From assembly GCA_900548905.1 (NCBI GenBank), contig URMK01000032.1, positions 1-64,000 of the forward strand: a DNA stretch of 64,000 nt, in the 5' to 3' direction. The position numbers and the translations under genes are program-made. This document shows, piece after piece, positions 35,660 through 43,546 of this stretch (the stretch's first letter is position 1; each line of letters opens with the position of its first letter). A model generated the notes under the pieces. That model did not search any database. It was not told the origin of the DNA and saw nothing but the letters and a program-made list of their open reading frames with translations. Origin of the DNA: an uncultured Lachnospiraceae bacterium. GTDB taxonomy: Bacteria > Bacillota > Clostridia > Lachnospirales > Lachnospiraceae.

Positions 35660-36058
35660 TTAAGCTTGGTCAGCAGGTTCGTTTTCCTCGTTCGGTTTCC
35701 TGCTTCCCGAATAAAATACCCGGTCCATAAAGGTGAACAGCCTTCCGCTGGGATGTGCGTAATATACGGGAGAACCGAATACAAAGCCATCGCAGTCTTT
35801 CGCTTTTTCCACGAAAACGTTCACCGCATCCTCAAACACACACTTTCCTGTTTCCCTGCATTCATAATGGGAAAAGAACGCGCTTTCCTCTTCATCCAGC
35901 CCGCGGATTCTTTCCATGTCCTCTTCGGAGAAGGTAAAATCAAACACCTGGAAATTCTGTTCCGTTCTTTCCCTGTGGGCAGACTTGGGGATCACCACCA
36001 CCTTCCTTTATATCAGATAGCGGAGGGCTGTCTGTGCCGCAGGCAAACGCCGTCCCAT
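35660..36058 (-). pseudogene. Aldo-keto reductase / flavodoxin-like reductase fusion remnant
   Basis: On the minus strand, codons from about 36058 read AAQTALRYLI, then a stop (36008-36010), then the aldo-keto reductase ending VVVIPKSAHRERTEQNFQ and FSEEDMERIRGLDEEESAFF. The stop falls where relatives have Gln, so a CAA-to-TAA change is likely. The frame then continues directly into CRETGKCVFEDAVNVFVEKA and FGSPVYYAHPSGRL, the middle of a flavodoxin-like NAD(P)H-dependent reductase. The reductase's start and end and the aldo-keto reductase's barrel are gone. A deletion joined two neighbouring genes. The end stops 12 bp from the AraC stop codon. Confidence 0.8.
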
Positions 36059-36138
36059 GATATTTTATAGCCTGTACCTGCATAACTGGCCGCATAACCT
36101 CATGATCCCGGCATATATTGTAACAATAGATTTACCGG

Positions 36139-36984
36139 GTGCAGCTTATGCTAAAAGATTTTATCCATCTCATACAATGCAAGATAAAAAGGCTCCGGGA
36201 AGCGGAGGATTTCAAGACCAATCTGCGTAACCAGATTATCAAGTCCGCCCTTTTTCTTCTGGGCGTAGTGGCCTTTGTCAAATGTGTTACCACCTTTGTG
36301 CCCCAGGCGGTCTCCGTCTCAAGCACGATCAACGGAAGAGAGCTTCCCATTTACTGTGTGGAAACGGATGAGAAAAAGGTGGCGCTCTCCTTCGATGCCG
36401 CCTGGGGAAATGAGGATACACAGAAAATCCTGGAAATCCTGGCCAAACATAACGTACATGTGACCTTTTTCATGACAGGCGGATGGGTTGACAGCTATCC
36501 GGAAGACGTGAAGGCCATCCTCGCGGCCGGCCACGACCTCGGCAACCACAGCGAGAACCATAAAAACATGAGCCAGATTTCCAACGATGACAAAGAGCAG
36601 GAACTGATGAAGGTCCATGAAAAAGTGAAAAACCTCACCGGCTATGAAATGTTCCTTTTCCGTCCTCCCTACGGAGATTATGACAACGACGTCATAAAGA
36701 CGGCCACCAAATGCGGCTACTATTCCATCCAGTGGGATGTGGATTCCCTGGACTGGAAGGATTACGGCGTGGATTCCATTATCAGCACCGTATGTAATAA
36801 CAAGCATCTGGGTAACGGTTCCGTCATCCTATGCCACAACGGCGCTAAATATACGGCGGACGCATTGGATACCCTGATCACAAATTTAAAGGGGCAAGGC
36901 TACGAAATCGTTCCTGTTTCCGAACTGATATATCGTGACGGCTACCACATGAATGCGGAAGGACGGCAGATCAAGGATAAATAA
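36139..36984 (+). CDS. Polysaccharide deacetylase (PdaB/NodB-like)
   Basis: This 281-residue protein has a basic N-terminus, one membrane helix (about 38-57) and a NodB domain. The motif-1 segment is SFDAAWG, motif 2 is HDLGNHSENH (about 134), motif 3 RPPYGDYD (about 178) and motif 4 WDVDSLDWKDY (about 195); the catalytic Asp and metal His residues are kept, while the second Asp of TFDDG is replaced, as in PdaB-type proteins. It would be anchored outside and remove N-acetyl groups from cell-wall or spore sugars. The start is uncertain: GTG at 36139 or ATG at 36148, and neither has a clear ribosome site. Confidence 0.85.
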   Translation: MQLMLKDFIHLIQCKIKRLREAEDFKTNLRNQIIKSALFLLGVVAFVKCVTTFVPQAVSVSSTINGRELPIYCVETDEKKVALSFDAAWGNEDTQKILEILAKHNVHVTFFMTGGWVDSYPEDVKAILAAGHDLGNHSENHKNMSQISNDDKEQELMKVHEKVKNLTGYEMFLFRPPYGDYDNDVIKTATKCGYYSIQWDVDSLDWKDYGVDSIISTVCNNKHLGNGSVILCHNGAKYTADALDTLITNLKGQGYEIVPVSELIYRDGYHMNAEGRQIKDK

Positions 36985-37057
36985 ACCGGCCGATCCTGCG
37001 CAGACAAAGAGAATCCCAACACCCAAATACCTTCTTTTCCCATCCTCCTGATGATAG

Positions 37058-37111
37058 AAAAAGCCGGGGCTTATGTCCGTGCATACGCACATTCATAAGC
37101 CCCGGCTTTTT
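37058..37111. terminator. Bidirectional terminator
   Basis: AAAAAGCCGGGGCTTATG (37058-37075) pairs perfectly with CATAAGCCCCGGCTTTTT (37094-37111), an 18-bp stem whose ends are T5 on both strands. It stands between the converging deacetylase and cupin genes. Confidence 0.9.
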
Positions 37112-37127
37112 CCGCTTCCTTCCCCAT

Positions 37128-37463
37128 TCAGGAAGGAAACACCACGGTAAGCAGCATTTTAAATGCTTCCACCGCATACACGGAATGCGGCTTTTTCGCA
37201 GGCATCACCAGCACTTCTCCCGCCGTACACAGATGCTGTGTTCCATCCACGGTAAAACGGCCCACGCCCTCCAGTACCTGCACCATGGCATCCCCTTCCG
37301 AATCATGGGTACTGATTTCTTCCCCTTTGGCGAAGGCAAACAGCGTAAGGCTGACCGCCTTATTCTGCGCAAGCGTTTTGCTCACTATCTGTCCCGGCTG
37401 CGCAGAAACCTGCTTTACCAAAGGCAGAACGGCCTCATGGTCAATATTTTTAATATAAGACAT
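37128..37463 (-). CDS. Cupin-domain protein
   Basis: This 111-residue protein is a single small beta-barrel, shown by ISTHDSEGDAMVQVLEGVGRF and VLVMPAKKPHSVYAVEAFK. Metal-binding residues of the cupin motifs (His in STHDSEGD, His in KPHSV) are present. Such one-domain cupins have mixed roles, from enzymes to sensors. The start is preceded by GAAAGGAGC. The gene lies 93 bp downstream of the 4Fe-4S protein gene in the same direction, with a long hairpin between them (37479-37526), so it is partly separate. Confidence 0.85.
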   Translation of the reverse strand: MSYIKNIDHEAVLPLVKQVSAQPGQIVSKTLAQNKAVSLTLFAFAKGEEISTHDSEGDAMVQVLEGVGRFTVDGTQHLCTAGEVLVMPAKKPHSVYAVEAFKMLLTVVFPS

Positions 37464-37478
37464 TACCTGCTCCTTTCG

Positions 37479-37526
37479 TAACGGTCCGGCAGCCGCGCAG
37501 TTGCGGGCAGACCTGCCGGACCGTTA
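37479..37526 (-). terminator. Hairpin between the 4Fe-4S and cupin genes
   Basis: TAACGGTCCGGCAG (37479-37492) pairs perfectly with CTGCCGGACCGTTA (37513-37526). It lies 31 bp past the 4Fe-4S gene and ends just before the cupin ribosome site. There is no T-run after the stem, so it may attenuate or stabilise rather than terminate. Confidence 0.5.
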
Positions 37527-37556
37527 TTCTCTATCCTTCTTAGTATCGGCATTCTC

Positions 37557-38183
37557 TTATTCTAAAATACGTCCGTCCGTAGAGATAGTGACTACCTGCC
37601 AGGGAATAAATTTTCCGCTGTTCTTCAGCGCTTCCACGGCCGCATGCTCTATCCCTTTGCAGCAGGGAACCTCCATCCGTACCACGGTCAGGCTCTTAAT
37701 GTCGTTACGGCTTATGATTTCGGTCAGTTTTTCGGTATAATCACAGGCGTCCAGCTTGGGGCAGCCTATCAATGTTACCTTGCCCCGGATAAAATCTTCA
37801 TGGAACCTGCCGTAGGCATAGGCGGTGCAGTCCGCGGCAACCAGCAGGCGCGCCCCGTTGAAATAAGGCGCATTGACCGGTGCCAGCTTAATCTGTACCG
37901 GCCACTGCCCAAGCCGGGATACGCTGCCGCCTTCTTTCTGTATCTTTTCCTTTTTATTTTCCATTACGGCGGCCTCATCATAAGCGGCAGCTTCCCGTTC
38001 CACAAAAGTAATTGCCCCTGTGGGGCAGGTGGGGAGGCAGTCTCCCAGGCCGTCGCAGTAATCGTCCCGCAGCAGCCTGGCCTTCCCGTTTTCCATGCCG
38101 ATCGCCCCTTCATGGCAGGCACCGGCGCACAGGCCGCATCCGTTGCATTTGTCTTCATCAATATGGATAATTTTACGAATCAT
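37557..38183 (-). CDS. 4Fe-4S ferredoxin-type protein with a Cys-rich C-terminal domain
   Basis: The ATG at 38183 has GAGGAGG nine bases upstream, giving 208 residues. Two clusters are bound by CNGCGLCAGACHEGA (about 12-26) and CDGLGDCLPTCPTGA, the 2[4Fe-4S] pattern. A C-terminal domain (about 90-208) has further Cys in CTAYAYG, GCPKLDAC and PCCKGIE. This is a known architecture of an anaerobic electron-transfer protein whose partner is not certain. It is divergent from a Crp/Fnr gene, and the gap holds a perfect palindrome, so joint control is likely. Confidence 0.85.
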   Translation of the reverse strand: MIRKIIHIDEDKCNGCGLCAGACHEGAIGMENGKARLLRDDYCDGLGDCLPTCPTGAITFVEREAAAYDEAAVMENKKEKIQKEGGSVSRLGQWPVQIKLAPVNAPYFNGARLLVAADCTAYAYGRFHEDFIRGKVTLIGCPKLDACDYTEKLTEIISRNDIKSLTVVRMEVPCCKGIEHAAVEALKNSGKFIPWQVVTISTDGRILE

Positions 38184-38208
38184 CACCGTTTTCCTCCTCG
38201 GCTGTATC

Positions 38209-38266
38209 TTGACTTTATGCATCCAGTATAATACAATGACTCACACATGTATGTTGTTATAACAAC
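38209..38266 (+). promoter_or_regulatory. Promoter and palindromic operator of the Crp/Fnr-family gene
   Basis: TTGACT (38209-38214), a 17-bp spacer and TACAAT (38232-38237) form a good plus-strand promoter. A perfect 14-bp palindrome GTTGTTATAACAAC sits at 38253-38266, just past the likely transcription start, where a repressor would block it. The Crp-type protein encoded 12 bp later is the likely binder, and may also control the divergent 4Fe-4S gene. Confidence 0.7.
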
Positions 38267-38277
38267 GAAGGAGCGGA

Positions 38278-38946
38278 ATGGATTATCAATTTTTACAAAA
38301 AACGCCTTTATTCAGCGGTTCTTCCCTCGATGAAGTGAAGTCCATGCTGGACTGTCTCGGTGCAGAACAAAAAACATTTTCCAAGGGGGAAACTATCTAT
38401 CATGCCGGCGATACGGCCCAGTCCATGGGGCTGGTGCTTTCGGGGCGCGTGCAGATAGAAAATGACGATCTCTGGGGAAATAAAAGCGTACTGGACAGCA
38501 TCGGTCCCGGGCTGGTATTCGCGGAAACCTACGCCTGTATCCCCGGGGAGCCGCTCATGGTCAGCGCAGTGGCTTCTGAGCCTTCGGAGATCTTATTCCT
38601 GAACGGGGCGCGGATTCTGCAGACCTGCCCCAGCGCCTGCCTACACCACAGCAAGCTGATCCGCAACCTGCTGACAATATCCTCCCAAAAAAACCTGAAT
38701 CTGTCCCGCCGGATTTTCCATACCTCTTCCAAGTCCATCCGGGGGCGCCTGGTTTCCTACCTGTCCTATCAGGCCGCGCGGAACAAAAGCCTGGATTTCA
38801 CCATTCCTTTCAACCGGCAGCAGCTGGCGGATTACCTGAGCGTCGATCGCAGCGCTCTTTCCAACGAACTGGGTAAAATGCAGAAGGACGGCCTCCTGAC
38901 GGTGGATAAAAATCATTTTTGCCTGAAGGAAGATGTATGTGATTAA
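38278..38946 (+). CDS. Crp/Fnr-family transcription regulator
   Basis: This 222-residue protein has a cyclic-nucleotide-like sensor barrel (about 15-125, with KGETIYHAGDTAQSMGLVLSG) and a winged helix-turn-helix (about 165-215, with NRQQLADYLSVDRSALSNELGKM). No Cys cluster marks it as an FNR-type iron-sulphur sensor. The effector is unknown. In anaerobic Firmicutes such regulators sit beside 4Fe-4S proteins and respond to redox or NO-type stress. The start is preceded by GAAGGAGCGGA. It is divergent from the 4Fe-4S gene across a shared palindrome. Confidence 0.9.
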   Translation: MDYQFLQKTPLFSGSSLDEVKSMLDCLGAEQKTFSKGETIYHAGDTAQSMGLVLSGRVQIENDDLWGNKSVLDSIGPGLVFAETYACIPGEPLMVSAVASEPSEILFLNGARILQTCPSACLHHSKLIRNLLTISSQKNLNLSRRIFHTSSKSIRGRLVSYLSYQAARNKSLDFTIPFNRQQLADYLSVDRSALSNELGKMQKDGLLTVDKNHFCLKEDVCD

Positions 38947-38963
38947 CTCCTGCTTCCTATACG

Positions 38964-38996
38964 CCAGGGGGCCGACCATAACGGTCAGCCCCCTGG
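38964..38996. terminator. Terminator hairpin between the Crp/Fnr and lipoprotein genes
   Basis: CCAGGGGGCCGACC (38964-38977) pairs with GGTCAGCCCCCTGG (38983-38996), with one mismatch. The two flanking genes converge here. The T-run on the plus strand is weak (ATATTATT). Confidence 0.6.
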
Positions 38997-38999
38997 ATA

Positions 39000-39386
39000 T
39001 TATTCCGCGTCTTCGTATTTCTCCACCCGGAGCACCTGTGCCGTACCATCTTCCAGGTTTCCGGTATAATAGATAAATATCTTATCATTCAGCTTCAGCC
39101 CGGAATCTTTTACCGCAAAGTCGTAAGCATTTCCTTCCATATCGGAAACATTCAGGGAATCCGCCGTCGCTTCATTAACGATACAATATAACTGCTCTTC
39201 TCCTGCCGCAGCTGCGTTATCTGTGGTTCCTTCTTCTGCCGTCCCCGTATCCCCGGCGGTCGTCTGCGCTTCGGATACGGCCTGGGTTTCCGGCGCTGTT
39301 TCTTCCGGTGCGTTCTGGCTGCCGCTGCAGGCAGTTATGCTCACCGCACTGAGAATTCCTATTACAATCATCCATTTTCTTTTCAT
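39000..39386 (-). CDS. Small putative lipoprotein
   Basis: I place the start at 39386 (MKRKWMIVIGI), with AAAGGAGATAAAAAA upstream; earlier in-frame codons lack a site. The 128-residue product has a signal peptide ending ITAC (Cys near 20), a Thr/Glu/Ala-rich linker, then a folded domain of about 70 residues with EQLYCIVNEATADSLNVSD and NDKIFIYYTGNLEDGT. That alternation of strands recalls small OB-like or DUF domains. It may be a surface lipoprotein of unknown role. Confidence 0.75.
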   Translation of the reverse strand: MKRKWMIVIGILSAVSITACSGSQNAPEETAPETQAVSEAQTTAGDTGTAEEGTTDNAAAAGEEQLYCIVNEATADSLNVSDMEGNAYDFAVKDSGLKLNDKIFIYYTGNLEDGTAQVLRVEKYEDAE

Positions 39387-39512
39387 TTTTTTATCTCCTT
39401 TATGTTTTTCTGATATATAGATGAAACTTCTGCTGATAAAGTTTGCCGTTTTAAAACTTTTTCTTTTTTCCAAGCATCTATCACTCAGATTATGACAAGG
39501 CAGGTTTTATAT

Positions 39513-40928
39513 ATGACGTTCAGCAGTCTTCCTTTTCTCTTTCTATTTTTACCTATCTTTCTTATTTTATATTACTGCAGCCCTTTTTTTCTGAAAAATG
39601 CGGTACTGCTGGGAGGCAGCCTGTTTTTTTATGCATGGGGAACCAGGGGAAATCCCTTCCACTTCTTGCTTCTCCCCGCTTCCGTCCTGGTCAGCTTTCT
39701 TGCCGGAAGCCTTATGGAACACTCCCGGACAGCCCGGATAAGAAAACGATGGTTCTGTGCAGGTGTGGCTTATCATTTATTCTGGCTTCTTTTATTTAAG
39801 TACGCTTCCTTTGCGGCAGATAGCGTGAATTCGCTTTTGACGGCCGGGGGAAAAGGAGGGCGGTTTTCTTTTCCCCGTCTGCTCCTTCCCATAGGTATCA
39901 GCTTTTATACGTTTCAGAATATTTCATACCTTTCGGATGTCTATCGCAGGAAAAGCCGCGGGGAGACCTCCCTGCTCCGCCTCGGAACCTGCCTTTGTAT
40001 GTTTCCGCAGCTTATTTCCGGGCCGATTGTCTCGTATGCTTCCATCGCCGGAGAGCTTAAAAACCGCAGGTGTTCCCTGGCGAAAACCGATAAAGGGCTA
40101 CGCCTGTTTGTTACCGGGCTGGGGATGAAGGTGCTTCTGGCAAACCGGCTGGGTGGGTTGTGGAATTCCATCGGCGCTATAGGCTTCGAAAGTATCTCCA
40201 CACCTCTGGCCTGGCTGGGCATAGCGGCCTTCAGCCTGCAGATTTATTTTGATTTTTACGGATATTCCCGTATGGCTGTGGGGCTGGGCCTCATGCTGGG
40301 CTTCCGCCTTCCCGTTAACTTCCGCCGCCCTTATCTGGCCCTTTCCATGACCGATTTCTGGCGCAGATGGCATATCACCCTGGGCGGCTGGTTCCGGGAT
40401 TATGTATATATCCCTCTGGGAGGGAACCGGAAAGGTATCCTGCTTATGCTGCGCAACACATGCCTTGTCTGGCTTCTGACCGGGCTTTGGCATGGCGCCG
40501 GATGGAATTTTATCCTGTGGGGCATGTTACTGTTTCTGGTCATTATCCTGGAAAAAGCAGGGCTGAAGCGTTTTCTGGAAGCGTTCCCTCCCGTAGGCCA
40601 TCTGTATATGGCATTTTTGATCCCGCTCTCCTGGACCTTTTTTGCCATTACGGATCTGGGGGATCTGCAAATGTATCTGTGTAAGCTTTTCCCCTTTCTC
40701 CGGCCGGACATGCCGGTGCTTTTTGCCGGGGATATGGCAAAGTACACAAGGCAGTATCTGCCCGTGCTGCTTCCGGCCCTCCTGTTCTGCACCCGCCTTC
40801 CCGGAAAGCTATATAAAGCCTCGAAAAACTCCTGGCCCGCCGCCGTTTTTCTGCTTGCAGTCTTTTGGGCCAGCGTATATTGCCTCTGCCAGGGGATGAA
40901 TGACCCGTTTTTATATTTTCAATTTTAG
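39513..40928 (+). CDS. MBOAT-family O-acyltransferase (AlgI/DltB-like)
   Basis: The start at 39513 (MTFSSLPFLF) matches the family, and a start at 39492 would add seven residues without a ribosome site. The 471-residue protein has about ten membrane segments. The active-site region contains FWRRWHITLGGWFRDYVYIP and the conserved His in TGLWHGAGWNFILWG (about 325). Members move acetyl or D-alanyl groups across the membrane onto polymers. The SGNH-type gene downstream is the usual outer partner in cell-wall or exopolysaccharide O-acetylation. Confidence 0.92.
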   Translation: MTFSSLPFLFLFLPIFLILYYCSPFFLKNAVLLGGSLFFYAWGTRGNPFHFLLLPASVLVSFLAGSLMEHSRTARIRKRWFCAGVAYHLFWLLLFKYASFAADSVNSLLTAGGKGGRFSFPRLLLPIGISFYTFQNISYLSDVYRRKSRGETSLLRLGTCLCMFPQLISGPIVSYASIAGELKNRRCSLAKTDKGLRLFVTGLGMKVLLANRLGGLWNSIGAIGFESISTPLAWLGIAAFSLQIYFDFYGYSRMAVGLGLMLGFRLPVNFRRPYLALSMTDFWRRWHITLGGWFRDYVYIPLGGNRKGILLMLRNTCLVWLLTGLWHGAGWNFILWGMLLFLVIILEKAGLKRFLEAFPPVGHLYMAFLIPLSWTFFAITDLGDLQMYLCKLFPFLRPDMPVLFAGDMAKYTRQYLPVLLPALLFCTRLPGKLYKASKNSWPAAVFLLAVFWASVYCLCQGMNDPFLYFQF

Positions 40929-40957
40929 AATTCCGCAGGATATACGCCGCCGTTTGC

Positions 40958-40993
40958 GGGGCGCGCAGATTGCAGGAATAAATTTTCAAATAC
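40958..40993. repeat. Partial copy of the 162-bp foldback repeat
   Basis: These 36 bp match the right end of the element at 44825-44860 at 31 positions. Only the right end is recognisable. It lies just past the MBOAT stop, in the gap before the SGNH-type gene. Confidence 0.65.
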
Positions 40994-41060
40994 ATACCGG
41001 ACTGCATATGGGAACGGCGAAACAGCCGCCCGGCAGCCGCCCGTTTACAAAGGAGCTTCC

Positions 41061-41876
41061 ATGAAAAAATACCGTTTTTCCCTCCTGCTTCTCCTGTCTG
41101 TCCTGCTGGCCATGCCTTTTATCTGGAAATCATTTCTTCCGGGTACGCTCCTCCCCCCTGCCGTATCCACCCTTCAGGCGGAGGAAAAGGAAATGCCCGA
41201 TCCTGTGAGCCCGGAATCCGGTTTGTCCCCGGAATCCGCCCCTGCCTCCGAAATCCCTTCTTCCGGTACTGCCGCTATCCAGTCACAGAGACCGGCTTCC
41301 GAAGCTGCCGGGCCGGGCCGTTTCGCCGATACCCTGTTCATAGGAGACTCCCGCACCGTAGGTCTTTCGGAGTACGCTGATTTAGGATGCGCCGATGTAT
41401 TTGCCTCCTCCGGCATGAGTGTATATAAACTTTTTGATACCGGTCTGACCGTTCCCCGCCTCGGCAAAACAGATCTCACCCAGCTCCTGCAGACTGTGTC
41501 CTACCAGCGGATTTATATCATGCTTGGCATCAATGAGTTAGGCTATGATTTCCAACAGACGGCACAGAAATACGCCTCTGCCATCGCGCGGATCCGGGCC
41601 CTGCAGCCAAAAGCCGTCCTTTTTCTGGAAGCCAACCTCCATGTTACCGCGGAAAAATCCGCTTCTGACGGCATTTATAATAACACCTCCATTGACCGGA
41701 TAAACCAGTTCATTGCAGGGCTGTGTGACGGGAAAACACTTATTTACGTGAATGCGAATGAATTATTCGACGACGGGGACGGAAACCTGGCCGCTGGTTA
41801 TACCAAGGATCAGGTGCATGTTTTGGGGAAATACTATGCCCAATGGGCGGATTGGCTCGCTTCCGGCGGGATTTGA
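41061..41876 (+). CDS. Secreted SGNH/GDSL-family protein, partner of the MBOAT enzyme
   Basis: This 271-residue protein has an N-terminal membrane or signal segment (about 6-25), a Pro/Ser/Glu-rich linker (about 30-90) and an SGNH hydrolase domain. Block I is FIGDSRTVGLSEY (Ser in GDS, about 94), block III is LGINELGYD with Asn, and block V is TKDQVHVLGKYY with His. The domain is placed outside, where it would complete acyl transfer or hydrolyse acetyl groups. The gene follows the MBOAT gene by 132 bp and has GGAGC upstream of the ATG. Confidence 0.88.
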   Translation: MKKYRFSLLLLLSVLLAMPFIWKSFLPGTLLPPAVSTLQAEEKEMPDPVSPESGLSPESAPASEIPSSGTAAIQSQRPASEAAGPGRFADTLFIGDSRTVGLSEYADLGCADVFASSGMSVYKLFDTGLTVPRLGKTDLTQLLQTVSYQRIYIMLGINELGYDFQQTAQKYASAIARIRALQPKAVLFLEANLHVTAEKSASDGIYNNTSIDRINQFIAGLCDGKTLIYVNANELFDDGDGNLAAGYTKDQVHVLGKYYAQWADWLASGGI

Positions 41877-41974
41877 GGACATTTTTCTCCCCTTTTGTAA
41901 AAACTTAGGGATGTTTTTTCTCAAAAAGCCCATGGACTCTACGGTTTTCTTGATGTAAAATAAAAAGGAGATCC

Positions 41975-43291
41975 TTGCAGCGGCATAAAACCGCCGCTCT
42001 CGGGGAGCAAGAAACAGAACAACTATCAGCAGACGAGGCTTTTATGGAAAACCAAAAAGAAAATCATACATATCTGGAAACAAACGGTGATTACCGAATG
42101 CGGGAGCTGGACAAAAGTGACCTGGAACAGTTTAATGCCCTGCTCCAATACGCATTCCAGGTCACCTCTTATGAACTGCTCCAGACCGGCTGGGAGCAGG
42201 ATGAAATCAAATATGCCAAACGTCCCATCCTGGAGGAAGCATATGTGCTGGGATGGTTTTACAAGGAAAAACTGGCATCCATGATCGTGGTCTATTCCAT
42301 GAAGGTGAATATCCACGACAACATTATGGATATGGGCGGTATCACGGGAGTGGCTACTTATCCGGAATACACGGGCAAGGGGCTGATACATTCCCTGATG
42401 AAAAGGGCCATCAACTATATGCATGACCAGGAATTCCCTATATCTTTTCTATATCCCTATTCCATACCCTTCTACCGGAAAATGGGCTGGGAGATCGTTT
42501 CCGACAAGCTCACCTTTACGGTAAAGGATACCCAGCTGCCCAAATCCAGGCCTGTGACCGGTATGGTGGAACGGGTCAGCCTGGAATCTGAGGATTACAA
42601 GAACGTTTATTCTTACTTCGCCTATCAGCGGCACGGTGCCATGATCCGGGACAATCTCGCCTGGGATGAATACTGGCGCTGGGAAAATGATGATATGATT
42701 GCCGCCGTCTATTACAATAAAGATCATAAACCACTGGGCTATGTGGTTTACTACATTGCCAACGAAATTTTCCACATCAAAGATATGGTTTATCTGAATA
42801 TAGAAGCGAACTATGGGCTGTGGAATTATGTCAGCGCCCATTTTTCCATGATCACCCAGGTGCAGGGGGATAATTATTCCGGGGAGCCTATGGCCTATCT
42901 GTTTGAGGACAGTGAGATCACGGAGACCATTTCCCCTTATATCATGGCGCGTATCGTTGACGTGAAGGATTTTCTTACCGAATACCCTTACCAGATCCAG
43001 CCCGAGGATTTCAAAATCCATTTCCGGGTCTTTGACAAGATGTCCTCCTGGAACAACGCCGATTTCATGGTTTCCTGGCACAACGGGGAAACGGTCTGCG
43101 AACAGGTGGAGGATAACCAGTCCATCAATGTGGTGGAGTTAAGCATCAATACCCTGACTACCATGCTCATGGGCTACAAGAGGCCTACCTATCTCTATGA
43201 TCATGAGAAAATCCAGACCGAATACTATATGCTCACCTGGCTGGAGCGGCTGATTCCGGTTGAAAAGCCTTATTTTTCCGATTATTTCTAA
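41975..43291 (+). CDS. Eis-like GNAT N-acetyltransferase with SCP2-type C-terminal domain
   Basis: A TTG at 41975 has AAAAAGGAG just four bases before it, and an ATG at 42044 (MENQKENHTY) has GAGG five bases before it. The second fits the family better, and either gives about 415-438 residues. A tandem GNAT core is visible with GGITGVATYPEYTGKGLIHSL (about 125), the acetyl-CoA loop. The C-terminal SCP2-like domain has FRVFDKMSSWNNADFMVSW. The chain ends in Tyr-Phe. In Eis the C-terminal Phe carboxylate serves as base, and this end fits. Substrate not known. Confidence 0.85.
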   Translation: MQRHKTAALGEQETEQLSADEAFMENQKENHTYLETNGDYRMRELDKSDLEQFNALLQYAFQVTSYELLQTGWEQDEIKYAKRPILEEAYVLGWFYKEKLASMIVVYSMKVNIHDNIMDMGGITGVATYPEYTGKGLIHSLMKRAINYMHDQEFPISFLYPYSIPFYRKMGWEIVSDKLTFTVKDTQLPKSRPVTGMVERVSLESEDYKNVYSYFAYQRHGAMIRDNLAWDEYWRWENDDMIAAVYYNKDHKPLGYVVYYIANEIFHIKDMVYLNIEANYGLWNYVSAHFSMITQVQGDNYSGEPMAYLFEDSEITETISPYIMARIVDVKDFLTEYPYQIQPEDFKIHFRVFDKMSSWNNADFMVSWHNGETVCEQVEDNQSINVVELSINTLTTMLMGYKRPTYLYDHEKIQTEYYMLTWLERLIPVEKPYFSDYF

Positions 43292-43302
43292 AAGTATTAC
43301 CG

Positions 43303-43526
43303 TTTACGGCCTCTCTGTGCCTGGGGGATATTCCTTCCGCCCGCCCTGCCGGCTATGGTATGTTCCCTGCACGGGCCTTCTAAAAACGCCGGTCCTTGGA
43401 TTGCGTCCTGTGCAATCCTAGTACCGCTGCGTTTTTGGCAGAGCGAAAGCGTGCCCACGCAGGGAACATACCATAGCCGGCAGGGCGGGCGGAAGGAATC
43501 TCCCCCAGGCACAGAGAGGCCGTAAA
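43303..43526. repeat. 224-bp long-armed foldback element
   Basis: The left arm (43303-43370, starting TTTACGGCCTCTCTGTGCCT) is the reverse complement of the right arm (43459-43526) at 67 of 68 positions. The inner part carries smaller hairpins, including GGATTGC/GCAATCC and AAAAACG/CGTTTTT, so the whole could fold as one cruciform. It lies 11 bp past the Eis-like gene stop and 20 bp before the M20 gene stop, between two converging genes. A transcript would form a long hairpin, so it may also end both transcripts. It has no gene. A MITE-like origin is an inference. Confidence 0.85.
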
Positions 43527-43546
43527 TGATAACCTAAAAGCGGCCC

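Noticed and set aside
43297..43512. 71-codon minus-strand frame in the long palindrome
   Set aside because: It is made of the foldback element arms, with no protein-like features.
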